Origin: Asterias amurensis
Lineage: Eukaryota > Echinodermata > Asteroidea > Forcipulatida > Asteriidae
Length of the DNA: 64,000 nucleotides
Direction of reading: 5' to 3'
NCBI RefSeq assembly: GCF_032118995.1
Contig: NC_092662.1
Coordinates: forward strand, 2,108,001-2,172,000
The notes under the pieces were generated by a model, which was not told where the DNA came from, did not search any database, and saw only the letters and a program-made list of their open reading frames with translations. The translations under genes were made by a program, and so were the position numbers. Shown here piece after piece: positions 21,101-29,104 of the stretch. Every line of letters begins with the position of its first letter. Position 1 is the stretch's first letter.

Positions 21101-22944
21101 GCGCTTGCGCATTGGTATTTGCGATAAGGTCTATTACCTGATGAAGAGCGCCCTCTCTTGGTGATTGGCAGATAGTCTAAAGTTTCCCATTGACATTATC
21201 GGCATAGGGTCTGTATATCAACTCTTAACGCTGTAAGTTTTGATATTTTGCTTCCATCAGATCGCTGCGTCAATCCTGAGGCTTACTTCGGTTTGAGACC
21301 AGAGTGCCACGCTATCCCTAGTTGGATGCTAGATACAGAATCCTACAGCACATCCTGGGCACAGCAACTATCACAAACAACCAGGTCTCAGTCATCCAGC
21401 CCGTGGGTCTACCAAACACAGCAACAAGCTCGTGGGAATTTCATCCTGACTGATCCGGGGCGATACCATCGCGGGGGATTCACTGCCAATCTTGGAATGA
21501 CGCGAGAAGCTACCGAGAACGTTCTGGCCATACTACAAGACGCATTATGGATCGATCAATACACGCAGGCTGTAATCGCAGAGTGGGTGATGTACAACGC
21601 CAATGTGAATCTTTTCAGTGTTAATACCGTCATCTTCCGCGCGGAGGGAACAACTAAGGTTGTGGCTGCGGAGGACTTTGTCATACTTCGGATTTATCGG
21701 TACACAAACAGCTTTGATAAGTTTGTGTTGACTCTTGAGGTGATTTATATCCTAGTCGTACTGATAATTCTTGTCAAGGAGATCAAGAAGTGGAGAAGAA
21801 AACGTGCGGACTACTGGGTGTTCTGGAACTACTTGACGATAGTAATTATCTTGCTGTCTGTTGTAGGTAAGATGCTTATTTAATCTGGCAAAAGACTTTG
21901 CAAACTCATAGCTCTAAAAAGATACAACTTCATAAAGCCAAAGAAGTTCAACAATAATTATTTGTGATTACTCAAAGCAGTTTCATTGATTAATACCACC
22001 AATGTGATTCAAGTATTTTGATTTGTGCAACTCATCAATAAAGATGTTAAACTATTGTTTGTATAAAAGAGATGGGCTGTTGCCTGCTTGGCGTTTATCC
22101 CTTGGCGAGTTCCCTTGACAACAAGTTAATGAGGACATTCTTTCTCCAGAAGACTATCAGAGCATACTGATCGAAACGTTGAGTTGAAACCAACGGTTCT
22201 TTTCAGATAGTCATTACATGGTGTAACCGCAAACATTTCCATATTGAGGATATTCTATTTTTTAGTATCATACTTTTAATTCATTCTACAGCAACAGCGA
22301 CTTATATATGGGAGTACTTACTAGCAGCAGAGAGGTTGGCGCTCCATAAAACCAACCGTGAGATGTACGTCAGCTTCGCTGATATTGTCTTCCTGGACTA
22401 TATTCTCATCCTGAGTCTCGGTGGTATAGCCTTCTGCAGCATCCTCAAGTGTCTAAAGATCCTTCATTTCAACAACAGCATCTTCCTGATCCAGAACACC
22501 ATCGGAATCCTCTCCGAGAAGATCGCGTCTGTCATCTTCTTACTTTTCTTCGCCATAACCGCATTTGCATTCTTCGGCCATATCGCCTTCGGTAGTCACT
22601 TCCAGGATTTCTCAGGGTTCGTCATGTCTGTTGAGAGTGTCTTCATCCTCATCTTGCGGAAGTATGATAAGATGCTGGAGGTGATTGAAGAGTTTGGGGT
22701 CCAGGCCTACTTCCTGTTTGCAGCAGGAAACTTCCTTCTTGTCGCGGTCGTGATGAATGTCTTCATTGCTCTGATCTTGGATTCCTACTCCAAGTCCAAG
22801 AGGAAGTTTGTTAGATACAAAGACCATAGTGTGTTGAAAATGCTTTGTGGGTGGCTTCTCTCAGCATTTTCGATTAAGGAACAGCCGGTGAGACTTCACA
22901 AGCACAACAGCCTCCAATCACTAAGCACATTGAAGGAAGTGTAA
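48..22944 (+). CDS. Polycystin-1-like receptor-channel (PKD repeats, REJ-like, GPS, PLAT, polycystin channel), 24 exons, ~2893 aa
   Basis: Coding exons: 48-168, 1012-1205, 1695-2289, 2931-3152, 3751-3981, 4638-5672, 6122-6280, 6839-7028, 7950-8200, 8717-8953, 9410-9555, 10232-10444, 11279-11404, 11825-11919, 12544-12655, 13071-13331, 13855-14463, 15037-15264, 15752-16038, 16795-18491, 18884-19161, 19864-19999, 21261-21866, 22292-22944. All GT-AG, and the phases sum to 2894 codons including the stop. Exon 1 encodes a hydrophobic, signal-peptide-like N-terminus. PKD-type folds follow (WDFGDG about residue 75, EFGDG about 370, DYGDG in exon 6), then a REJ-like region (exons 6-11), a GAIN-type region ending in a GPS, and TM1 (exon 18). 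PLAT spans exons 19-20. Ten more membrane segments include the polycystin extracellular domain (exons 21-23) and pore (exon 24). Eleven membrane segments are as in PKD1. The C-terminus ends soon after the last segment, with no obvious coiled coil. By family it is a ciliary or sperm receptor-channel; which member (PKD1L1, PKDREJ, sea-urchin REJ) is open. Confidence 0.92.
621..960. mobile_element. TTAAAGGGAAGG fold-back MITE in intron 1 of the polycystin-like gene
   Basis: It begins TTAAAGGGAAGGTACACGTT and closes with inverted words (GACAATTACCAAACAGAACC), and carries CTCGCAACTTCGATGACAAA and TTTCACAGGCTTGTTATTTT, typical of the TTAAAG family. It contains a perfect internal hairpin at 748-782 (AATAAAAGACTTCTA arms). 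Confidence 0.75.
748..782. repeat. Perfect 15-bp-arm hairpin inside the MITE
   Basis: AATAAAAGACTTCTA, a 5-base loop CTAGC, then the exact complement TAGAAGTCTTTTATT. Confidence 0.9.
3311..3682. mobile_element. Two tandem GGGCCCAATTTCAT-family MITEs
   Basis: The first copy runs from about 3311 (GGCCCCAACTTAATAGAG) to 3488 (TTTGAAATTTGGCCCA) and the second from 3489 (GGGCCCATTTCCATAGAGCT) to 3682 (TCTATGAAATTGGGCCCA). They abut end to end. Each has inverted AGAGCTGCTTAAGCA-type ends and GGATACCAGT in the interior. Both lie in one polycystin-like intron. Confidence 0.8.
4010..4220 (+). mobile_element. tRNA-derived SINE (GATTCGAATCCC head)
   Basis: A B-box-like GATTCGAATCCCACCAGGG lies downstream of a degraded A-box region, then the body words GGGTTTTCAGTCCCC, CTGCGTGTGTTTTCCCTGG and GGTTTTCCTCCCACAT, which I know from marine-invertebrate SINEs. 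Confidence 0.65.
4289..4440. mobile_element. Partial GGGTGCGTTCGTTTAGC-family MITE
   Basis: It starts GGGTGCATTTGATTACCTTC and shares GGGGCTCACCCGAGTCAGC and CCCCAAGTAACCTGCTTGTG with the fuller copy at 6531-6783. The right end is missing. Confidence 0.65.
5740..6100 (-). mobile_element. tRNA-headed SINE, reverse orientation
   Basis: Read on the minus strand it goes from GGGTGTCATGGCTAAGC-like tRNA head through GACACTTGTGTCCTTGAGCG, TTGCTTCTC and CAGGGGGTATTAACAGG to the tail TAAAATGCGCTACATAAA. The same family is seen at 7101-7448 on the plus strand. It starts about 70 bases after the exon 6 donor. Confidence 0.75.
6310..6378 (-). mobile_element. SINE fragment (same family as 7101-7448)
   Basis: Only the middle of the element is kept: CCCCTGCGTGGAGAGAAGCA, AGTGTCTTGCTCAGGGACAC and AAGTGTCACGA, in reverse orientation. 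Confidence 0.6.
6477..6494. repeat. (GA)n microsatellite
   Basis: A short run of alternating GA just before the MITE at 6531. Confidence 0.8.
6531..6783. mobile_element. 253-bp MITE with GGGTGCGTTCGTTTAGC ends
   Basis: The ends GGGTGCGTTCGTTTAGCTTC and GAAGCTAAACGAACGCACCC are perfect inverted copies of 20 bases. The interior is GC-rich (CCCCAAGTGACCCACTCCAC). It lies 55 bases before the acceptor of exon 8 of the polycystin-like gene. The perfect ends suggest a young insertion. Confidence 0.9.
7101..7448 (+). mobile_element. Full-length tRNA-headed SINE
   Basis: The head GGTGTCGTGGCCGAGCGGTT is tRNA-Leu/Ser-like, with A box GTGGCCGAGCGG and B box GGTTCGAATCC. The body contains ACACTTGTGTCCCTGAGCAA, and the tail AGCGCTTTGAGACACCCATT then AAGCGCTATATAAACTCAAA and an ATT-rich end. 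It is an ordinary SINE, not a tRNA gene. Confidence 0.85.
8347..8476. mobile_element. CAATTTCACAAAG fold-back MITE
   Basis: It runs from CTCAATTTCACAAAGCTCTA to CTCTTTGTGAAATTGTGCCC, inverted ends of about 15 bases, and directly abuts the next MITE at 8477. Related copies lie at 9672-9836 and 12058-12204. Confidence 0.75.
8477..8677. mobile_element. GGGCCCAATTTCAT fold-back MITE, best copy
   Basis: The ends GGGCCCAATTTCATAGAATT and AGCTCTATGAAATTGGGCCC are inverted copies; inside are AACTGCTTAAGCACAAAAA and its complement TTGTGTTTAAGCAG, with GCAGGATACCAGTCATAGAT. Other copies or pieces: 3311-3682, 10990-11212, 25851-26012, 34734-34830, 41690-41821, 43320-43730, 44110-44345, 46165-46450 and 53242-53478. 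Confidence 0.85.
9125..9178 (-). mobile_element. tRNA-headed SINE family B fragment
   Basis: The minus strand reads GGGCTGGATAGCTAAGTTG then GAGGTTTTTTGATTCAAGT and CCCACTCTAGT, the head of the family seen at 15350-15490 and 49715-49850. Confidence 0.6.
9672..9836. mobile_element. GATTTCACAAAGAGTTAGGAC fold-back MITE
   Basis: The ends GTCGATTTCACAAAGAGTTA and AGAGTTTTGTGAAATTGACG are inverted. Inner words GAGTTAGGACAAG and CTTAGGATTAATCTTAAG are repeated and partly palindromic. Confidence 0.8.
9855..9940 (+). mobile_element. tRNA-like SINE head
   Basis: GTTCTAGTGGTTAGACTG is A-box-like and GGGTTCAGATCCTACC is B-box-like at roughly tRNA spacing. It lies in an intron among other repeats and lacks proper acceptor-stem pairing as far as I can see, so it is more likely a SINE piece than a working tRNA gene. 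Confidence 0.55.
10496..10672 (+). mobile_element. SINE with GGTTTTTACCCATATAC ends
   Basis: A B-box-like GAGTTCGAATCCAACCTGAG lies inside a unit that starts TTTTACCCATATACACCGGG and ends CGGTTTATATGGGCAAAAAC. An inverted relative occurs at 36030-36240 (TTTTACCTATACACCGATGT, ACTCGGGTGGGATTCGACAC). Confidence 0.65.
10719..11260 (-). mobile_element. Reverse tRNA-headed SINE interrupted by a MITE
   Basis: The SINE parts are 10719-10989 (tail and body: CTTATATGGCACATTTTTTA, CCCCCTGGGTGAGAGAAGCA, CATCTTGCTCAAGGG) and 11213-11260 (GAATTCGATGCTCTAAACCA, the tRNA head). The two parts are continuous when compared with the intact copy at 5740-6100; the gap is filled by the MITE at 10990-11212. Confidence 0.75.
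10990..11212. mobile_element. GGGCCCAATTT fold-back MITE nested in the SINE
   Basis: The ends GGGCCCAATTTGATGGCTCT and AGAGCCATAAAATTGGGCCC are inverted. Inside are GCTTACCATAAGCACAG and CGGTAAGCAGAG. The interior AGCGCTTACGGAAGC differs from most copies and resembles the one at 41690-41821, so this is a subfamily. Confidence 0.85.
11611..11776. mobile_element. AAAGCCTGGTT fold-back MITE
   Basis: The ends GTAAAGCCTGGTTAATACTT and AGTATGAACCGGGCTTTGC are inverted, with CTTGCTAACGCGATACAAA and GGTATCGCAGG inside. It lies 48 bases before exon 14 of the polycystin-like gene. A relative is at 48068-48218. Confidence 0.8.
12058..12204. mobile_element. CGTCAATTTCACCAAACTC fold-back MITE
   Basis: Diverged copy of the 9672-9836 family: CGTCAATTTCACCAAACTCT at the left, AGCATCTTGTGAAATCTGC at the right, with CTTAGGATTAATCTTAGGAC inside. 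Confidence 0.7.
12270..12495 (-). mobile_element. Reverse tRNA-headed SINE fragment
   Basis: GTGCCTTGTTCAAGTGCGCA, AGTGTCATGACCGTGCTTTG and CCGCTCCGCCAGAACAAGG match the body and head of the 7101-7448 family in reverse; the tail part is diverged. Confidence 0.6.
12755..12825. repeat. ATTTC and TAAAAA short tandem repeats
   Basis: About four CATTT units (12757-12777) and, shortly after, about five AAAAAT units (12796-12822), in the intron before exon 16. Confidence 0.85.
12945..13018 (+). mobile_element. tRNA-headed SINE family B
   Basis: GTAGCTCAGTTGGTAGAGTG (A box) and TGTTGGTTCAAATCCTGCTC (B box) at tRNA spacing. Sister copies: 15350-15490, 49715-49850, 63740-63840. Confidence 0.7.
13437..13612. 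mobile_element. GTGGTCCACTGGCC-family hAT-like MITE
   Basis: It begins CAGTGTTCTACCTTAACCGT and contains GTGGTCCACTGGCCAAAATG and AGTGGTCCGGCTGGCTAGTT. Relatives: 31265-31474 and, in reverse and nested in another MITE, 43432-43656. Confidence 0.7.
14971..14999 (+). repeat. Partial duplicate of the exon 18 start with its acceptor
   Basis: CTTCCAGGTTGACCCGTTAACATCCA at 14967-14992 closely resembles TTCCCAGGTTGGACCCTTAACATCCA at the true exon 18 start (15037), about 60 bases downstream. The copy diverges before the GPS codons. Confidence 0.6.
15082..15090 (+). other. GPS autoproteolysis site (HL^T) of the polycystin-1-like protein
   Basis: The codons read His-Leu-Thr inside CLCSHLTSF, the canonical GPS tripeptide, in a context with the expected paired Cys and Trp residues (CLYWDEATEEW then GDGC at the end of exon 17). 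By family, cleavage falls between L1616 and T1617 of the model, leaving an N-terminal receptor fragment bound to the membrane part. TM1 follows about 35 residues later. Confidence 0.85.
15350..15490 (+). mobile_element. tRNA-headed SINE family B, longer copy
   Basis: The leader CTGACAGGCATCCCCAAACA and AGATATTGACAAAGTAGGG precede the tRNA-like GATATCTCAGTTGGTAGAGC and CATGTTTAAATCCCACTGTA. The same leader occurs at 49715, which shows it belongs to the element. Confidence 0.7.
16232..16502. mobile_element. 271-bp MITE made of AACCAGTTG-like words
   Basis: The ends CCCAGGTCGAAATTCCAGCT and CAACTGGAGTTTTGACCTGGG-type sequence are inverted. The interior repeats AACTAGTT, AACCAGTTGGTTTAATATGG and AAAATGGAC several times in both orientations. 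Confidence 0.8.
18772..18830 (-). mobile_element. SINE head fragment
   Basis: GAATGCTCTAAATGATGCTC and CCACTCGGCCATGACACCC match the reversed tRNA-like head of the 7101-7448 family. Confidence 0.6.
20978..21138. mobile_element. ATAGACCTTTTCGCAAATAC fold-back MITE
   Basis: The ends ATAGACCTTTTCGCAAATAC and GTATTTGCGATAAGGTCTAT are inverted. Inside, GCATTGTGG and CCACAATGC pair. It lies in the intron before exon 23. Flanking pieces at 20525-20615 and 21135-21190 belong to the family at 57230-57388. Confidence 0.8.
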
Positions 22945-23816
22945 AGACAGCTGGCATAGTTATCCTCACACTCAAATGAGAATATTTCTGGGTAAACACG
23001 CACTGTTTGTCGTGTCACTTATTTCCTGTGTAATATAAAGACTTGAAGAAAAAAATATGGATTTTTGTTTAGGAGCTCTAACAAAATTGTACATTGATGC
23101 AATGATTATACTTTTGGCTGTTTATTTCTGTTGATCATATGAAATGTTTATATAACAGGTGCATGGCTGTTTATAATTTAAAATGATTGGTTCGTTGTTG
23201 TTTTCATTAGAAGTTATTCTGATTTCAAGATGTACATGTACAGGATGGTTAATATAGTGTTATAAATGTATCTAAAATGTAAATAAACTTCCAATGAAAT
23301 ATTCAGTAATGAGCATAAAATCTTGCACCATAATTGCTCCGTAAAAAAAATTGGGAGGTAGTGCATTCTGCCCTACCAGCCAGGCCTAGTGGATGATACA
23401 CATGCCTGTATCCTTAGGAACTGTGAAGGGAGTACCTCCGTTTAAGCCCAAGGAGTAAGTGGCATGTGCCCCTGGTGGCAGTTGATTTGGGGCGACAGCC
23501 AAAATCAGCTCAATGTAACCCTCATCTTTAAGTGGCCGTCCGTGGCGTTAGTCGATGTCTCATAAGAAATTAAAAAATGTAGAAGATGACGTCGCCCATT
23601 TTTACACAAATTCCTCTCCTTGCAGTTTGCCAAGGACAAACACTGCACTGATGCGAATCCAGTGGTATTTCGTAAGACCACGAAACTCACAAAGGTCCAA
23701 CAAATTTATCTTCACTGTAGTCAACCTCACTCTAACCTTTGGCTGGGACTAAAGAGAGTTCTAAAAAGTTTCAGAATGTTATTTCAAAATTCTCGTCCAT
23801 TCCACCTATATTGGCA
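22945..23816. other. Convergent spacer between polycystin-1-like and QTRT2
   Basis: It holds the AT-rich 3' UTR of the polycystin-like gene up to about 23300. From about 23355 to 23520 there is GC-richer sequence that resembles a repeat piece, but I could not assign it. I saw no clear AATAAA on the minus strand for QTRT2 immediately below 23817. No coding signal stands out. Confidence 0.5.
23282..23287 (+). terminator. Polyadenylation signal AATAAA of the polycystin-1-like gene
   Basis: A canonical AATAAA lies 338 bases after the stop codon, in AT-rich sequence and before the convergent QTRT2 gene. It is the first good signal downstream, so it probably ends the 3' UTR. Confidence 0.6.
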
Positions 23817-26800
23817 TCACCTGGTTTTGCGGATTTCTTCCTTCAGTTCTTGCATTCTGCCCTCTTGGAGAGCTTGTCGGATGCTTTGAAAGAATTTGAA
23901 GTGATGATGGAAGTTGTGTCTGCAGGGAAATAAAACAATCTCGAAATTGTCAAGATAATGGAACACAAATGGAGCAAGAGGAATGAGACATATGAAATTG
24001 GTTTGGAAAGAGACTTTCAACCTGGAAATATATAAGTTCCTCATGTGTTGTTTGCAATACGCAATCAGGGGCGAAATGGTAAAATACAGTTTCTACACCA
24101 TCTGGGAGACAGTGGGGTTGCTATCAGTTAGTTTATCCCTCGGTATATGAGCATTGCCAGTTTTGTTAAATGGACTATTGAGCACTTAATGGTAAAATGA
24201 AAGTATCATCTTGTTTGTGTCATCTTGTTTGTGTACAAAAGTGACATCGTCAATCCTACATGTCTGACCCACCTACATGTTATCAGAAGAGGGCATTATC
24301 ACTCAAGAAATACTAATCAGCAAAATACATCTTGTTTGGTGAGAAACTCTTTAAAAAAAAATGATTTTTACAAAATTACAATCAAACTCAAAAAAGCACA
24401 TAATTTGAGGTTCAAAACGCCAGGAAAAAAAGCAGAAACTAAAAGAGTTAAAATGTGTCTTACATCATAAGCAGCACACCAGCAAGAAGCTCCTTGACAT
24501 TGATGAGATGGTTGATGTAGGCTTTGGTGTGATTCACACAGCAGTAACACTCACATCCTTCAACCAGGGTAGAAAAATCTTCTACATACCTGTCATCACA
24601 AACACAACACAGGTGTAAGTTTGGATACTAGTTACTGATTCATGTCATCACAAAGAACACAAACAGGTGTAGGTTGTACTACATGTAGTTACTGATTCTT
24701 GTCATCACAAAAAACAACACCAAACAGGTGTAGGTTTGGGTCCTAGTACTGATTCTTGTCATCACAAAGAACAACACAAAATGTGTGTAGGTTTGGGTCC
24801 TAGTTACTGATTTAACCTTCAAAATCACCAATGCATTTCTCATATTTCAGGCCTTATGGAGCAAGTTTGGTTAAACAACATACCTTTGGTCAGACAGTTT
24901 GATTTCATACATCGTCCGGCCACCATCTTCTCCATTTTCACCACACTGTGTAGTCCAGTCATTTCCACCATCTGTATCTGTCATACTGGAGGAGGCAGGC
25001 AGGGTGTGCCTTACCTCCTCATCATTAACAGATGGAGGATGGTCAAGATGGTATGAAAACACCAAGGCACAACCTCTCTCTGTTACTTCAAATGGGAAGC
25101 TGGTTTAATAGTGATAGGAAAGTTTTTATTTTATATTTTTAAAATAATGCTTTTAAGGTTAGGTTTGTGGTAGCACCGTGTGTAAATCTCTTTTGAGCGG
25201 TGTTAGTTCTAAAAAGAACCGATGGTTGACAACTCTTCTAAGTATACTCCCACCATGTAAAGTTTCATATGATACATAAAATGCTGTTATTTGAAATGTA
25301 CTTCTTTTGAAGTTAACTTATTATTTACAAAGGGGAATGGACAATTTCTCAGGATGCAGGATAATTTCCTTCCTAGTTGAGTTTTTTAAAATCATCTCCA
25401 CACATAACAGGATTTATGCTTTGACAAGACTTCAATGCAATGGTCTTACCCTAGTGATTTGCCCGTGTTTTTTTTCCCACAGAAACTGGGAACTTACAGT
25501 GCTTTAAGGGTGAACCAATTATAACCTGATACATCGTTATGGTACTGGTTTTACCTTCTTCACTTTCTTTCTGTTAAAGAATTAAAAAAGGATACGCTGA
25601 ATCAAAAATATCCACACCGAGTTCCACTGCCTGGATCACCTCATCCGGCCGACCAACCCTTGGGAGAAATCTTGGCTTGTCCTCAGGGATTTCGTTCTAA
25701 TGAAAAAGGAAATAAAAATTCTTAAAAAGGGCTCCAAAATACCTAGCAGGAAAATAATTATTGTTGAAGGCTCCTTGAGCGTCAATGACTGATAAATATG
25801 AGCGCTACATAAGAAGCCACTTCACATATTGAACCTTCCCTTCTGGGCCAATTTTTATAGAGCTGCTTAAGCACAAAAAGTAGCTAAGCACAAAATATTT
25901 ATGCCTACCGGAATAAGGATACCTACCAAAATACTATCTCACATGTACTGTGGCTGGTATCCTGATACTTTTTGCTAAGCAGAATTTGTTAAAGCAGCTT
26001 TACGAAATTTTTGCCCTGGACTTGATAACGGACAATCAGACTCCTTACCAGGACAGACTCCATGATGCTCCATCTTGTCCTGTCTTCCATGGCTCCCTGG
26101 TGGAATCCATCTAAGACAAAGCCTCCTACGGGTCTCTTCACCGTCTCCCTGACTGATCGGTTTCTCTCCTCCAGTGAGTCTCCTCCAACAATCACACCAA
26201 GAATAGTGGTGTCTTTAAGATTCTGTTTCACAAAAAGATATCAACAATATCATTTTCTTCTTTCACCGCACTGTTGTGACTTGTGTGTTCTACAAAACAT
26301 ATTTAAACAAAATCACAACAAAAGTTTTCCATGAACTTCTTTCTAGGTATGGCTGGTAATCATGCAAATTTCCAAGGCGGGGTGCGAAATGAATGACGCT
26401 ATGTTTATATTGCATGAGTGCTAAAAGATTACTTGTATGGTCATAATGATGGTTATGGCAGTAAACTTTCTGAAAAGTTACTTCATCTGAAGTGCCCCCA
26501 TAGATTAGAAATCAATAAAAAGTATAGCGCAAAAATCTGAATCTCCAAAAATTGCCGGCAGGCGACTTTTGAAAATATATGTTGTGTCTGTTATGAATGC
26601 TGCCCTCAATAAAGATAAATCAGACGCAATACTTGTTGAAAGTGTACCTGCCTGCTCTGCTTTGCATCCAGACACTTGTCTAAGTAAACCAACGTCCGGT
26701 CTACTGATTTCCTTATTCTCTTAGACATTGATCCCGTTGGGGTGTCTCCATCAGAGAGAGCTTCCATCCAGTCCACTTGCAGGGCTTCTTGCAGGGACAG

Positions 26801-28230
26801 GAACCTATCAATGGTAAGCTGTCAAATAAAGACATGTATGATTTGAGGCATTTCATGGTGAGGTATCAATATATATATTGAGTGTGTCTACTTGCCAGGT
26901 AGAGTTTGTTCCGTCTTGCTATTCGAGTCAACTCTTGATACAACAAGGTTGCTGGGACTGACCAAAATGACCTCTTTATATCAGTAATGTTGTTATAAGA
27001 GGACAGCAAAACAAAGAAACACAAAGTGGAAATGAGATTAAGGATTTCAAAATGTACTCTTTAAAAGCAAAACCTCTTCTTAACAGTGCTTTTTATAACA
27101 AGAGCTAAAAGGTCATTACACAAACTACCATTCTCTTGAGTAATGTGCGGTGGTGTTTTACGAACCCAACCCTGGGAATTGAGGTATGAATAAAAAAAAT
27201 ATAAAAAAAATAACAAGGAGTATGAGAATGTGTTCACCCTTTCTCTGCCAGCAGGGGTCCATACAGACACACTGTTCTTATCATTATAACCAGATCGTGA
27301 TTGCTGGCCTGGGTCCTGAGTGCAGGAGTATGTGATGGTACCGGGCCTCCCTGAGAATGAAGCCACACCCTGGTCGAGGGTGGATAAGACCTCTTGGCTT
27401 TCAACGCTACAAGGGTAAAAAATAATCACAGTGATGGTACAACAGGAAACATTTGAAATCAATTGTTGCAATGTCACAAAAAAATTCACAAAATTTTGTA
27501 GCTAAGCCAAGTTTTTTAGAACATCTGCTGCTTAAATATTACTTTACTTCATTCAGAAGAGGTTTTATTAATTCACTTTGAAATGCAAAGAGATTATTTG
27601 TTAGACTGGACTTTCAATCACAAGGTTTTGGGTTCGAATCCTTTTTTATTTTTACATTTTTAAAAAAAAAAAGACAAATATATTTAAGAGTATGTATCTT
27701 TAAACTTAGGCCCTCTACTACTTTAGTAACTACATAGAGTAATTGCTAACTTTAAAAGTTTTTACTTAAATTGCTTGGCGGCCACCTTTGAAAGAAATTA
27801 AAAAAAATAAAAAGGCCCTCCTCTTTTTGGCAAAAAAACAGACAATCAACTGGTATTTATTTTGGATAACTTTCCGTATGGCGCCACCACTTTTTCACTC
27901 ATTTTTACAAAAAGGGATATATCAATCAGGTAAATTAGATACTATATTATTTTATTTCGAATGAAAAAGTGGTGGCGCCATACGGAAACTTTTCCTTTAT
28001 TTTTATTTGGCCTAATGCAAGACTTACATTGTTGGTATCGGAATTTGAGTCACCGGTGGCACTCCCTCTATGCCGTTGAGTAGAGTGAGCGACAGGTTCG
28101 GGGCAGAGCCGCCTCGAGTATACAACGTACATCCTGGAGATTCCATCGAGATGTTTCCATGGTGACCAAGCTCAGATAATGTTGCTAGGCGACCAGCTGT
28201 ACTTTTGACGTTGTGCAAGTTGAATTTCAT
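23817..28230 (-). CDS. QTRT2: Queuine tRNA-ribosyltransferase accessory subunit 2, 8 exons, 420 aa
   Basis: Coding exons on the minus strand: 28230-28028, 27406-27238, 26818-26648, 26222-26049, 25696-25596, 25099-24884, 24589-24464, 23919-23817. Phases close exactly at 421 codons; human QTRT2 is about 415 aa. By family it pairs with the catalytic QTRT1 to exchange guanine for queuine at wobble position 34 of Asn, Asp, His and Tyr tRNAs, at the outer mitochondrial membrane and in the cytosol. Matches to the family as I remember it include [15 protein letters not shown] near the N-terminus, [31 protein letters not shown] and VTERGCAL. The zinc-site motif C-x-C-x-x-C (GCECYCC) with a downstream His cluster is intact. 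The model looks whole and functional. Introns carry a minisatellite and one short hAT-like element. A partner QTRT1 gene is not in the window. Confidence 0.95.
24592..24815. repeat. Minisatellite, about 4 units of ~55-60 bp, in a QTRT2 intron
   Basis: Four degenerate head-to-tail units share the words TCATCACAAA, ACAGGTGTAGGTTTGG and TAGTTACTGATTC. Units differ by small indels and substitutions. The array begins right at the acceptor side of the exon at 24589-24464, between it and the exon at 25099-24884. Confidence 0.85.
25851..26012. mobile_element. GGGCCAATTTTTATAGAGC fold-back MITE in QTRT2
   Basis: GGGCCAATTTTTATAGAGCT to CAGCTTTACGAAATTTTTGCC, with GCTTAAGCACAAAAAG and GGCTGGTATCCTGATAC inside. 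Diverged member of the GGGCCCAATTTCAT family. Confidence 0.7.
27864..27995. mobile_element. 132-bp hAT-like MITE (GGCGCCACCAC family), copy 1
   Basis: The terminal inverted repeats are about 34 bp, both containing TATGGCGCCACCACTTTTTC or its complement. The element is flanked by an exact 8-bp duplication, TTTATTTT (27856-27863 and 27996-28003), as expected for hAT insertion. It lies in QTRT2 intron 1. A second copy at 60562-60693 has the same length and differs at only about two positions. Confidence 0.88.
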
Positions 28231-29104
28231 TTTTTCAAATTGGATAGGGATAGGATCTGTTTGAAAATGAGCATTACATTGAATTAACAATGTTACACAC
28301 AGTCATACTAATTGCGATATTATATTAACGTAAAAGTCGTAACCCTCCTCCTGACCCCTCCCCCGAGGCGAAGGCCAGGCGTAAGCGGAACCAGTCGATT
28401 CTAATTTTAATTTTATTCCTCTGGCTGACACGGCCATCATGGCACACCACCAGGCCAGCCACACACACTACACCCGTAACACTGGTGACAAGTAGTAGTA
28501 GTAGCTAGTAGACTAGTAGTAGAACTACAACATTATTAAATCGATCCATTAAATCACACATTGGTTATGTAATACGGGGAAGTTATTGAGTTTGTTCTGA
28601 ATACAAAACAAAGTGATAGTTACCTGCTTGTGCATGTGAAGACTGAAGTAAATGTGTGTATTGTGCACACATGACATCTACGTGAAAAAGCAGCTCTACG
28701 GAAACATTGGCAGAAATGTACCGCTTGGGGGCGCTCTCCGCATCAAAGCAGGGCCCTTTTCGGAACCACGGCTTGAGTCTCAGGCTTCGCTACGCCCCGG
28801 GGACTATTTAAAAATACTTCAAGTCTTTCAATCTCTTGAAGGAAAACTAAAATTCAGACTTTTTTAAAAACATTTTCGATAGGTCAGCCAATCAAAATTG
28901 TGCTATTTACCCCTGAAAGTAACACCCCGAAAATGTGTTTGTTTCTCCTATGGCTAATTGCTAGTTTGAGCCACCTCCACTTCACAAGCCAATGATGATT
29001 ATGAATGGCCCTTTTCAAAACGACATGTGTCGGTTAATAAAGTCATATAATTTGTTTGCCTATTTTAGTGTGGTGCCCCCCCCCATCCCCTATTGGAGTT
29101 CGAA

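Noticed and set aside
27061-27237. Extension of QTRT2 exon 2 past 27238
   Set aside because: A GTGAAC donor at 27237 joins in phase to the next exon, which continues the family alignment; the extension does not.
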